IMG/VR virus record: IMGVR_UViG_3300044733_003641
Span: 1-50,234 of that record
Origin: a virus
Reading direction: 5' to 3' (one strand)
DNA length: 50,234 nucleotides
This document shows, one piece after another, positions 23,655-33,900 of the stretch (within the stretch, counting starts at the first letter, position 1; every line of letters starts with the position of its first letter). Made by a program: the position numbers and the translations under genes. Below the pieces are notes generated by a model. It did no database searches and had not been told where the DNA came from. It saw only the letters and a list, made by a program, of their open reading frames with translations.

Positions 23655-25661
23655 ATGGATGAAAACGGACAAATTGAGGGATTTTTTGCCACATTAAAAA
23701 GGTTCCAACAAGAAGCTCTTGCTAGTTTGAGTGATTTAAGTGGACGAGCGGATGAATTAAATCGAGAGATCCTAGAGGCAAATGCTTCACTAGCAGGTAC
23801 TTTTGGACGAACCCAAAGTTCAGTACAAGGTCTTCGAAAAGAAACAATGATAGCACTACCCGAGGTGACTCGTTTAGGCGGAACTCTAACTAATGTAATT
23901 GACATACAAAAAAACGTATCTAGGGAGTTAGGAACGAACAGAATATTATTAGGCGAAACCACGCGTGATTTGTTTGTCGCAATGAAAGCCTTGGGACAGA
24001 AAGTAGAATTGAGTGGAACTATGGTTGCGGCATTTCAAGATGCGGGAATTCAAGTTGATTTAATAAAAGATCGAATGCAAGAAACCGCGAACATCGCTCG
24101 ATTGGTTGGTACCAATAGTACGAAGGTATTTGAATTGGTTTCACAAAATTTGGATAAACTAAACGAGTTTGGTTTCAAAAATGGAGTAGAGGGATTGTCA
24201 AGTATGGCGGCTAAAGCGGCAACCATGAGATTTGACATGTATCAAGTTTTTAATTTTGCTGAAAAAGTGTTCTCTCCTGAAGGAGCTATTGAAGCGGTGT
24301 CTGCTTTTCAAAGATTAGGGGTTGCGGTTGGTGACTTAGCAGATCCATTCAGGTTAATGTATTTAGCATCCGAAGATGTTGATGGATTGACGGACCAAGT
24401 CGTTAAAATGACAAGTAAATTCACTTACTTTGATGAGAAAAGTAAAGAATTCAAAGTATTTCCCAACGCTAAAAGAGATCTAAGAGATCTTGCCCAGGCG
24501 ATGGGTATATCGTATAACGAGCTAGTCAAAATGTCTATGGCACAAAGTAAATTGAATAAGCTCTCTTCAGAATTTAAGTTTTCTGGTTTTGATAAAGATG
24601 ATCAACAATTAATTGCCAATTTTGCACAATTTAGTAAAGAGAAAAACGCCTTTGTAGTGAAGGTCGATGGTAAAGAGAAATTAACTACTGAATTGAAGCA
24701 ACAAGATCTTGAGAAACTTAGAGGAAGAGCTGAAACTATGGAGGAAATAGCACAAGGCCGAATTACGGAAACCGAATTACTAGTACAGGCAATCTACAGT
24801 TTAAGAGATACGTTAGCGGGTACATCGGCTGGTAATAAAATGACTCAAGATTTAACACAAACCATAAGGGCAGGTCTTGAGACAACAAACCTTTTACCAA
24901 CGACGTTAACTACAAGAATGAGAGGAGGGCTCGAGAAAGTCGACGAAACCTATAAAAATTTCCCAGAACTTATAAAGGAAATATCTCAAGATTTTGCCGC
25001 GGGGAAATTAGATTTTCCGAAATATCAAAAAAAATTGTTTGATGCCGTTGGAGTATATTCAGACGCGTTGGAAAAGTTAGGAAAACAGATGAGTACTTTG
25101 AATGTTTCAGGTAATCTATCAAAAAGAGTTAGTGATGACAATCTAATAGCAAAATTAACGGGTGGAGGAGTAGATATTATAGAAAAGGTTGTTGGAGAGA
25201 TTGATAATTTTTTATTAAAACCCGTCAGAGAGAGTGTATCCAATGTTAAGAATGAATTAAATAATATTAAAACAACAACAGTAAATAATAATTTAAATAA
25301 TTTAGGTACACAAGCGACTAAGACTGCAACAGAGTTAGGAAATTTACAATCGACAATTAAAAATAAGTCTACAGTTTTAGCACAACCCACTACAATTAAC
25401 ACTGCGCCACCTATAAAACCCCAAAATACCCAGACCACGGTAGTTGCAACATCTCCAACTAGTATAAATCAAAATGTATCATTTTCACCAATAACGGGGG
25501 GAATAGAGGTAAAGGTCACAACTCAAGACGGACGAAGTTTGGATATAACTAATCAAATCGTGAATAGTTCCGAATTCCAAAGAAAAGTTGTTGAATTAAT
25601 TTCAGAGAGAATGAATCAACCAACATACAGTAATTTACCAAATTCAGCAAGAAGTAAGTAG
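23655..25661 (+). CDS. Tail tape measure protein
   Basis: The 668-residue protein sets tail length by spanning the tube lumen. It is helical and rich in Ala, Leu, Lys and Glu, with a TMP-like core at about residues 165-310 (SMAAKAATMRF, FNFAEKVFSPEGAIEAVSAFQRLG and YNELVKMSMAQSKLNKL). The C-terminal third (about 530-640) is Asn/Thr-rich and low in structure. It follows the gp26-like gene and the overlapping 48-residue ORF, the classical chaperone-then-tape-measure order, and precedes the very large tube/baseplate gene. It is comparable to T4 gp29 (590 residues) in size. No transmembrane segments stand out. Confidence 0.75.
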   Translation: MDENGQIEGFFATLKRFQQEALASLSDLSGRADELNREILEANASLAGTFGRTQSSVQGLRKETMIALPEVTRLGGTLTNVIDIQKNVSRELGTNRILLGETTRDLFVAMKALGQKVELSGTMVAAFQDAGIQVDLIKDRMQETANIARLVGTNSTKVFELVSQNLDKLNEFGFKNGVEGLSSMAAKAATMRFDMYQVFNFAEKVFSPEGAIEAVSAFQRLGVAVGDLADPFRLMYLASEDVDGLTDQVVKMTSKFTYFDEKSKEFKVFPNAKRDLRDLAQAMGISYNELVKMSMAQSKLNKLSSEFKFSGFDKDDQQLIANFAQFSKEKNAFVVKVDGKEKLTTELKQQDLEKLRGRAETMEEIAQGRITETELLVQAIYSLRDTLAGTSAGNKMTQDLTQTIRAGLETTNLLPTTLTTRMRGGLEKVDETYKNFPELIKEISQDFAAGKLDFPKYQKKLFDAVGVYSDALEKLGKQMSTLNVSGNLSKRVSDDNLIAKLTGGGVDIIEKVVGEIDNFLLKPVRESVSNVKNELNNIKTTTVNNNLNNLGTQATKTATELGNLQSTIKNKSTVLAQPTTINTAPPIKPQNTQTTVVATSPTSINQNVSFSPITGGIEVKVTTQDGRSLDITNQIVNSSEFQRKVVELISERMNQPTYSNLPNSARSK

Positions 25662-25679
25662 AAAAAAATCAAGGATGGG

Positions 25680-25687
25680 TATTTATT
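25680..25687 (+). promoter_or_regulatory. TATTTATT box upstream of 1638-residue protein gene
   Basis: TATTTATT lies 12 bases before the ATG at 25700, followed by an A-rich leader. One of the recurring boxes. Confidence 0.45.
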
Positions 25688-25699
25688 TGTAAATAAGTT

Positions 25700-28600
25700 A
25701 TGCCATCTAGATTAACATTTGATGCCACTTCAGCGGTAAGAAATAGTTTGTTAGTTAGGAATTTAAAACCATACTACAAACCAGGTGCTTTTGGATATTC
25801 AGTATCAAACCAACCAAATCAGTACGAACCGAGTCAATACTCTGTTATTGATTCTCCTGATCAGTTAATTGATTTAGCGCCATTTGCTGATGGCTTATAC
25901 TTAACAAATGAATTCGGACCTTATGGGGGGTATAATAAGGATATTTCGGGATTAATATCTGTATCTCAAAATCCAACAAATAGAGGTCCTTATGGTCCAT
26001 TCCCCCCCTATACAGACGCACTTAAGGTATTTTCGGAAAGTTTTCAAAAAAAAGGTCAAATAAAAAATGAATATTCACCGAGAGATGGTTTTATAAGATA
26101 CTATGATATTGGTGATATCGTTAAGGTACAAAAGAATTCAACCTATTGGGATCCACCAAGTTTCAGACCTTCTTCCTACTCTCCTTTCAGTGTTTTATTA
26201 CAAGAAATACCTGAAGGGTCTAACGGACCTGTCACGGACGATTCGAGACTAGCACAATTGAGTGTTGAGTTTCTTAAAAACGCATATCAACAAAGAGTAG
26301 ATCAAAACGTTCGAACTGAAACTCTCGGTAGGGTTAACATATTAAATGGTCTCCAAGATCCAATCAACTTATCATTAATTGTTGCTGGTAAGAGGCCGTT
26401 AATTTTTAGAGATTATAAAATCACATCGGGTGGTGAAAATATTCTATCACAAGGACAAGATATTGTCCAAAGAATTGCAGGATTTACTTTACCATTGTCA
26501 CCTATCCCAGGTGATTATTTTACAGTAGATAATGAACAAAGAACTATAAATTCAACACAATCTTTAGCAAGAGCTAGTGGGGGTGGAACTAGAGGAGGTG
26601 TATTTGGATTATTTGGAAGTAGACCAACGTCTCCTTCACAACTCTTTTTAGATTACACAGGTGAAGGTCAAAGAGCACAACTAACAAACAACTTAGATTA
26701 CAACAGATACAGACCAAGGTATAACACTGGTGGAAGTGGGGTCGTATCGGCAATTGGACAGGCAATTTTTGGGTCTCAAGCTCAAGATTTAGGTCAAGGA
26801 TTATACTATGTGGGTTCACCAGATAGAGAACCAATTTACTTAAATTCACCCCCTGGTGCAGTTCCAATCAACGAGTTTGGGCAAGAAGTTTTAGCACCTG
26901 TTTATGGACCACAAGTATTGGGTAAAGAATATGAAGGTCAAGAACTTTCAGAACAATTAAACTTTGGTTTTGTTGGAACAACATATCAAAGTCAAGGAAA
27001 TATAACGGGAGGGTTTTCTTGGGTTAATAGTAGAGTAGCTCCAGACGCGGGAAAACGAGTTGGTCCTGATGGAACAGCTTTAACCGAAGATCCTGACTAT
27101 TCTGTCATAGCTAATCAGTTTGTTGCAAGTGAGTCATCAAACCCAAGATATGAATTTAAACCTGGATCTATTCTTGATGATACACAAAGGTTAGTTGAGT
27201 CAATGCCTTTGGACGGTAATAGATACTCACATGTTGGGAATGCTATAAATCAGACAAGTAAAATTTTTAGTGACGGGTACAAATTGATTACCAAAGGGTC
27301 AAGAGTTTTGAGTTTCACACCAGGCCAACTCAATACCCCTTTGGAATATTGCCGAGTTTTTACTAAAGATACTCCGTATATTTCATATGGTGATTTACAA
27401 AAATCGGATGGAAACATTCGAAAAGCTTCCTATTCAATATTGGATAAGACTTATCAACTTAACATTGCACCCGAAAAAGGGGGTGACTCGATATTACGAG
27501 GAGAGGGTGGTGTCAAAAAGTATATGTTTTCCATTGAAAATTTGGCTTGGAGAACCTCGTCAAGACCTGGACTTAGATACCAAGATTTACCGAAATGTGA
27601 ACAAGGACCGAATGGGGGAAGAATTATGTGGTTTCCTCCGTATGATTTGGAATTTAGCGAGGACACGAGACCACAATTTAACGAAACAACATTTTTGGGT
27701 AGACCTGAACCAGTATACACCTACAGAAATACAACAAGAACTGGTACGTTAAAATGGAAAATCTTAGTAGACCATCCATCGGTATTGGATTTGGTCGCTC
27801 AAAAAGTTTTGGCGAATGAGGGCTCAAGAGAAATAGCCGATCAGGTAATTAATTCATTTTTTGCTGGTTGTAAAAAATATGATTTGTATGAGTTAGCGAC
27901 ATTTTATAATAATGTCCCATTAACAGAACTTCAAGCGTGGCAAGAAGTTGTAAACAATCCAAATGCTACGCAGGAACAATTACAAGACGCTATTGATAAT
28001 AATCAACTAGATCCACAAAGTGTTAGTATAACAACAGTCGAGCAACCACAAATTCCTAATTTACAAGAATATCTAAATTTTGGATTTTATTTTGATAATG
28101 ATATACCAAAATCTAACGATGCAAACTACGAACCATTATACTCGGCATATACATCAGTTGCAACCAAAAATAACTATCGGGCAAACACTAAACCACAAAA
28201 CCAAGTCCAACCTGTTCAAGAATTTTTTACCTCAGTAGTTCAAGGTAATTTCGAAAAAATGAAAGAGTTGTGTCAGAAAATGTACGATATTCTTTCACAG
28301 AACTCAGACGTAAAGATTAAAATTAATTTGTTCTCATCGGCATCTGAACCTGGAAGAATCTCATACAATCAGAGTCTTTCAGAAAGAAGAAATCAATCTG
28401 CATTAACTTTCTTTAAAAACTACAAATTCAGTGGAGATAAAAGTTTATCGGAATATATCAATAACAGTAGATTAACTTTTGAATTAAATGCGTCCGGTGA
28501 AACAACCACAGCAAACCCCAAGAGGGGGGATGGTCAATGTGGTAATTCAGTAAACTGTGGAAAGACTTTGACAGGTAACGCTAAAATATATTCTACTGCA

Positions 28601-30616
28601 GCCATGGCGTGTAGACAAGCAAGTATCCGAAGTATACAGGTAATCTCCGAACCGAGGAATCCAACCCCAGCAAATGTAGGTTCTAACATTGTATTGACGC
28701 AAGATGGTCGAGAAAACCAAGCATCAGCAAGACCGACACCAGTATCAGTTAATCAACCTACCAAAGACTTATACAAGGGTGCATCTAAAAAACTTTTAAG
28801 ACTATTGTTAAATGAATGTGATTATTTTGAAGTACTTAAAGAAACAGATTTCTTTGCGTACGACTCAATCAAGAATAAATTAAAACATTTCAATCCTTCA
28901 TTTCATTCAATGACCCCCGAAGGATTAAATTCACGACTTACTTTCATTCAACAATGTTCAAGACCTGGTGATACTATTCCGACAATAGGACCAAATGGAC
29001 AACCAATATACAATGACGCTTTAAACACATCTTTTGGAGCCCCACCAGTATTAGTGTTAAGAGTTGGGGATTTTTACAATACCAAGATAATTCCAACTTC
29101 ATTTGGTATTACTTACGAGAAAACTTACGATATGAACCCTGAGGGTATAGGGTTTCAACCTATGATTGCAAGTATCACCATGAGTTTCAATTTCATCGGT
29201 GGATCAGGTCTTGCTAAACCGATAGAAACACTCCAAAATGCTCTGTCTTTTAACTACTATGCAAATACAGAAGTTTACGATGAGAGAGCAGAAACAACCG
29301 ACACGTCGTTTAATGCTCTCGATAAACAAATTATTGAAAAACTACAAAACCGATTACCACTTATTGGTGTTGCAAATAACATTTACAATCTACAAAACGC
29401 TGGTGGAGACACTATCGGACTTTTTGTTGGAACAGGTGAAAATGTTTCAGGGGTTACAGGTAATTTGAACTACAAAACATTTGTCAATACTTTTGTGGAG
29501 GCGACAAAATTTTATTATACAACTACGATTAGTTTTTTTGATAATATTTTGAAAAAGTATGGGTATGGTCTTTTATCTTTAATGAATACAACAAGTGGAA
29601 ATAATAGAGGATATTCTGAAGGAGTTTTGGGGACCATACCAACTTACTTATACGGAAAACCACTTTTGTACCAAAGAAATGTAGATTCCGTTTTTGGAAT
29701 ATTACAATCTTATGTTGAATCACAGGCTTTGAATATATTCAGTGCCGCAACATTAAATAGTGCAGGAGTTGTAACGTTCAGTATTGGAGAATTAAGTGAT
29801 CCTTCGGTCACGGAAACAGACAAAGAAATTTTTAAGGGAAATTATCAAAGATTTTTGGATACCTATAGATCAAGTTTTATAAATGAAGCCACTGAAATGG
29901 TTTCTACCTTGGTAGAGTTTGAACAGAATTATGTTTTTCAAATAGATAAATCTAATTATATTATAACAGAACAGGCGGATGGAAAAATTGATTCTAAGGG
30001 TATTGCTGTAATTTATAAATTTTCAGGATCAACACCTCAAAGAACGCAACTTGGTCTTGATATAGACAGTATATCAACAAACAATACTTCCTTTTTGAGT
30101 TCTTTAGGTACAGGAGAGTTATATTTAGATAATTTCCAAACCAACCTAAATCAACCATTAACTAATCCTTATAGTTCATACATTTACATAGTAGCAACAT
30201 CAAGTTTGAGTTCCTCTAATGCGTTAATAAGTGCTCCACAACAAGCAGAGTTTTTGATTTTGAATAAAATTTATAGAGACAATACGGCACTACAAAATTT
30301 TGTAGCAGATTTAGTGGTTGGTTTATCTGAATATTCTAAGAGTGTAATTACTCAATACTATGGAACTTTTTTAAAAAACACCTATGATGGTCTTACAAAA
30401 GCAGGAGTTGACCTTCTAGAAAACTATAAATTAACACTCGGTAAAAATTTTGTGAACTACACACCATCATTTTCCTTGACTGAAGAAAGAGTGATTGACT
30501 TTCAACAAGATTTGACAAACAATAGTAGTTATACTTCTGACTTGCAACAATTGTACTCACCAAATAATCCAAATACAAGTCCGATCAATTTTAATTTAAA
30601 AAAGAAATTTAACTAA
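25700..30616 (+). CDS. Very large baseplate/tail-tube junction protein with OmpA-like domain
   Basis: The 1638-residue protein appears multi-domain. About residues 640-700 (MWFPPYDLEFSEDTRPQ, then YRNTTRTGTLKWKILVDHPS) resembles the beta domain of baseplate proteins that start the tail tube. About 840-960 (VKIKINLFSSAS then NQSLSERRNQSALTFF) matches the OmpA/MotB pattern that binds peptidoglycan. About 1115-1175 (LVLRVGDFYNTKIIPTSFGITYEKTYDM and SITMSFNFIGGSGL) again looks like a tube-junction beta domain. The C-terminal part is helical. In T4 the corresponding roles are shared by gp48, gp54 and hub proteins of 320-600 residues, so this looks like a fusion. It ends in the same bases that start the next gene. 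Confidence 0.6.
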   Translation: MPSRLTFDATSAVRNSLLVRNLKPYYKPGAFGYSVSNQPNQYEPSQYSVIDSPDQLIDLAPFADGLYLTNEFGPYGGYNKDISGLISVSQNPTNRGPYGPFPPYTDALKVFSESFQKKGQIKNEYSPRDGFIRYYDIGDIVKVQKNSTYWDPPSFRPSSYSPFSVLLQEIPEGSNGPVTDDSRLAQLSVEFLKNAYQQRVDQNVRTETLGRVNILNGLQDPINLSLIVAGKRPLIFRDYKITSGGENILSQGQDIVQRIAGFTLPLSPIPGDYFTVDNEQRTINSTQSLARASGGGTRGGVFGLFGSRPTSPSQLFLDYTGEGQRAQLTNNLDYNRYRPRYNTGGSGVVSAIGQAIFGSQAQDLGQGLYYVGSPDREPIYLNSPPGAVPINEFGQEVLAPVYGPQVLGKEYEGQELSEQLNFGFVGTTYQSQGNITGGFSWVNSRVAPDAGKRVGPDGTALTEDPDYSVIANQFVASESSNPRYEFKPGSILDDTQRLVESMPLDGNRYSHVGNAINQTSKIFSDGYKLITKGSRVLSFTPGQLNTPLEYCRVFTKDTPYISYGDLQKSDGNIRKASYSILDKTYQLNIAPEKGGDSILRGEGGVKKYMFSIENLAWRTSSRPGLRYQDLPKCEQGPNGGRIMWFPPYDLEFSEDTRPQFNETTFLGRPEPVYTYRNTTRTGTLKWKILVDHPSVLDLVAQKVLANEGSREIADQVINSFFAGCKKYDLYELATFYNNVPLTELQAWQEVVNNPNATQEQLQDAIDNNQLDPQSVSITTVEQPQIPNLQEYLNFGFYFDNDIPKSNDANYEPLYSAYTSVATKNNYRANTKPQNQVQPVQEFFTSVVQGNFEKMKELCQKMYDILSQNSDVKIKINLFSSASEPGRISYNQSLSERRNQSALTFFKNYKFSGDKSLSEYINNSRLTFELNASGETTTANPKRGDGQCGNSVNCGKTLTGNAKIYSTAAMACRQASIRSIQVISEPRNPTPANVGSNIVLTQDGRENQASARPTPVSVNQPTKDLYKGASKKLLRLLLNECDYFEVLKETDFFAYDSIKNKLKHFNPSFHSMTPEGLNSRLTFIQQCSRPGDTIPTIGPNGQPIYNDALNTSFGAPPVLVLRVGDFYNTKIIPTSFGITYEKTYDMNPEGIGFQPMIASITMSFNFIGGSGLAKPIETLQNALSFNYYANTEVYDERAETTDTSFNALDKQIIEKLQNRLPLIGVANNIYNLQNAGGDTIGLFVGTGENVSGVTGNLNYKTFVNTFVEATKFYYTTTISFFDNILKKYGYGLLSLMNTTSGNNRGYSEGVLGTIPTYLYGKPLLYQRNVDSVFGILQSYVESQALNIFSAATLNSAGVVTFSIGELSDPSVTETDKEIFKGNYQRFLDTYRSSFINEATEMVSTLVEFEQNYVFQIDKSNYIITEQADGKIDSKGIAVIYKFSGSTPQRTQLGLDIDSISTNNTSFLSSLGTGELYLDNFQTNLNQPLTNPYSSYIYIVATSSLSSSNALISAPQQAEFLILNKIYRDNTALQNFVADLVVGLSEYSKSVITQYYGTFLKNTYDGLTKAGVDLLENYKLTLGKNFVNYTPSFSLTEERVIDFQQDLTNNSSYTSDLQQLYSPNNPNTSPINFNLKKKFN

Positions 30617-30936
30617 TGGAACAATATTACAACAGATACAAAGAGTTTTTAATCAACGGAGAACAGACCGTTGTACCATTTGTTCCATTACCATCTAAAG
30701 GGACCGATCAAAGATATATTTATAAAACCGCTGTGAGTAGATTGGATAAAATATCACAACAATACTATAACACCCCCTTTTTTGGTTGGTTAATTTTACA
30801 AGCCAATCCACAATTTGGAGGGTTAGAATGGAATATTCCTGACAATTCAATAATAACCATTCCGTTTCCTTTGGTATCATCTCTTCAAGATTACCAAAAC
30901 GAGTTAAACAACTATTTCTTATATTATGGCAGATAA
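30616..30936 (+). CDS. Small LysM-like baseplate protein (gp53-like)
   Basis: The 106-residue protein has the pattern of a LysM-type domain in a baseplate wedge context: RLDKISQQYY (a helix), FFGWLILQANP, WNIPDNSIITIPFPL (a beta strand with a Pro-rich end). T4 gp53 and similar tail proteins share this kind of fold, which links the wedge or hub to the tube. It overlaps the previous stop by one base and the next gene by 11 bases. The three genes are thus translationally coupled, which supports a stoichiometric complex. Confidence 0.6.
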   Translation: MEQYYNRYKEFLINGEQTVVPFVPLPSKGTDQRYIYKTAVSRLDKISQQYYNTPFFGWLILQANPQFGGLEWNIPDNSIITIPFPLVSSLQDYQNELNNYFLYYGR

Positions 30937-33900
30937 TCTTTCGAGAGTTAATGAAGATGTATTTGTTGTTCAGAGTTACGACAATATCCTTTTGGTTGAC
31001 CCAAACAAAGTAATTAACCAAGACGGACAAGTCAGGGAGAGAGGTATAAAACAAGAAGACTTCGTAATGTATGCAAATTTGGAGGCTCAAATGCTTCCAA
31101 GAACCAAGCTTATTGAGGGTCAAGCACAAGATGATGGAATACAGACTCAAGTGTTAGCGTCTATAAATTTTTTGAGACCTGGAGGAAAGACCTTTTTAGA
31201 CAACACTTATACAGATCAATTTACGGGGTTAAACTCTTTGATCGGTGAAGGCATCAATCAACCTAGTATTCAACAAATAAGTAAACCAAATAAATCATCT
31301 GAATTTTATTATGCTCAAAACACAATAAATAAACAAGACACGGGTCTTTTGGGTATTGAAAGTATTGCGATAAAAAACACGAGATCATTCACACCTACAG
31401 TGGATATGGTTTTGATAGACACACACGGTAGAGCTTTATTTGAAAAAGGTGAAAATTCAGAGTATGCATTTTTCTTTAATTTACCATATCCGACGTTTTA
31501 TTTAACAATCAAAGGGTATTATGGTAAAGCTATTAAATACCAATTGATTCTCACCAAATTTTCGGCAGCATTTGAATCAGCGACAGGTAACTACAGAATT
31601 ACATTGCAATTTTATTCATACAAATATACGGTTCTTGCAGAAACACAAATAGGGGCTTTGTTTGCAACACCATTTATGTACGCGAGTGATTTTAAAATAA
31701 CAACAGAACAATCACCATCAGTCTCAGCGGCCCAAGTTTCTGTTGGTGATGACAAAAAAACGGCAATAAACGTAAGAACTACTCGTGGTCGACAATTTAT
31801 ATCAAATGTGTATAAAAAATACAAAGCACTTGGTTTGTTAGACCCTGACTTCCCAGAAGTTACATTTCCTGAATTTAGAGCCCAACTTCAATCTCTACAG
31901 AAAAATTTAGAAACAACTTTTGGACAATCAGATTTTACACCATTAACAAACGCTGATGACTATTTCGAAATATTACAAACATTTAGAAATGCCGTCACAG
32001 ATCCGACTAGTGAGTTTAGTTGGTTCAGAAAATACATAGATCCAGATAAAATATTTATCCTTAAACAAAAAGAAAACAACACAGGTTCCCAAGATGATAA
32101 TCAACCCACAACTCAAATTACTGAAAAACCTAAAACGCAGGTTTGGATTTTAAACCAACAAACAAGGTCTAATAGTCAATTTGTTGAAAACGCACTCACT
32201 GAATTACAACAAATAGTAACAAAATACAAAACTGCTTTATTAAAAAACCCAACGTTTGGTGTTGGTGGTACTTTTACGGTTGACAAAGTAGTACGTACTA
32301 GTCAGATAAAAACAATAGAACAAATAGACGCTTCAAAAAGTAAAGATAGAGCTTTAGTAGAAGAAAATAGCTTTGTAAAAAAAATAACAGAAAATGACAT
32401 TGATTGGGTGGAGACATTTAAAGCTAGAAACAAAAGAGCACCATTAGATGTCGAGGTGATAACACTACAGAACCAAGAAGGACAATTCTTTCGAACTATT
32501 GTAGATCAACTCGCACAAGGTGTTACATTTCCAAGTTACACGTTTGTTTTTTCAAATGGCGTTGGACAATTTGAAGAAATAATCAATAAAACATTTGGTG
32601 AGTTGGAGACTCAAAGGAAAGCTGTTATCGAGTATCTATCTATTTTTTTGAACAAAAAAATTGAAGGACCAAATGGTTTAGGATTCAAACCCACGATGAG
32701 AAATGTTATGGGTATTATTTTCGCATCGGTTGAGGCTTTTTATAGATTACTTGATCTTGTACATAAAAACGCATGGTCAGAAAGAAATAACCCAATAAAG
32801 AAATTTGCGTGTTATGAATCAAGTGATGGTGTTTCACCTGATATTAAAAACAACAATAAAGATGTTAATCAAAACAGTTTAATTAATCAAGAGGTTTACC
32901 CATGGCCTTTGTATTTAAGCAAACAGATAGAAAAAGATGGTAAACAGAACTATGTTGTTATGTATCCAGGCGAACAATCGGAAATTCAAAAAACTAGAGC
33001 GTCTAACTACCAGATATGGCCTGAAGTACAATTTGTTGAAGAATACATCAGAGGTATAACTAAAAGTTATCAGAGTGAATCCCAACAATCGGGTAACTTA
33101 AGTGAAAATGATATAGGACGAATAATCAATAGGATTACAGTTAATGCGGTTGAATTTCCAACAAGTAATGCCATACTAAGTGACTTACAAGATGTAAAGT
33201 TCCTATATGAAATATATGAGAGAGTACTTTTACAAACCTTTTGGGATCGACTATCAAGACCTAACGCTGAGAAAGTTGGTATTATAGACAGTTTGTCTGA
33301 AATGGAACTGATAAATATTCGAAACGCTTTGAATTCATTTTCCAACCCATTCATTACAAAATTATTAAAGAACACCGCTTTTAGTTCTGCAAACTACCTA
33401 CAAGTCTTGAGAAACATATCAAACGAGGGGGTTGGTATTTCTTGGCAACAATTTATAAGAGGTGTTTTTACATCAGATTATTTAAGAGCCAAAACACAAA
33501 AAGATTTCTCTATTTTACCTGCGGCAACAATAAGTTCTGGGGCTAATAATTCTAGTAAAGACACAAGTATATTGAAAAATGTCCAAGAGTTTGTTAAGAG
33601 TAGTTCATCAAACGCAACTGATTTATTAGATTTGTACCCGTTTGTAGATAATTCTTGGGTACAACAAAATCTATCGAATGTAAACAATAATTCATCGTAC
33701 AATAGTACCACAAGAAGTTTGTTTTTGAACGATACTCTAAATTACATCACCAATTTTCAAACTATTGCAAACGCTAATAACAATATCAATAGACCATTTG
33801 TAAATAATTCTTATTTATCCTTTACAGAACCCAATATTGTAATTTCCAATTTTCCACAACAAATAGGGTCTAATAATTTTGTGGACTTCAACACTTATTA

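Noticed and set aside
25025-25438. Long open frame on the minus strand inside the tape measure gene
   Set aside because: It lies opposite the codon-biased tape measure gene, has a hydrophobic low-complexity product typical of an antisense shadow, and lacks a leader.
30695-31150. Minus-strand 151-residue frame across the start of the hub-like gene
   Set aside because: It is opposite two coupled genes with recognisable features; no start signal and no family pattern.
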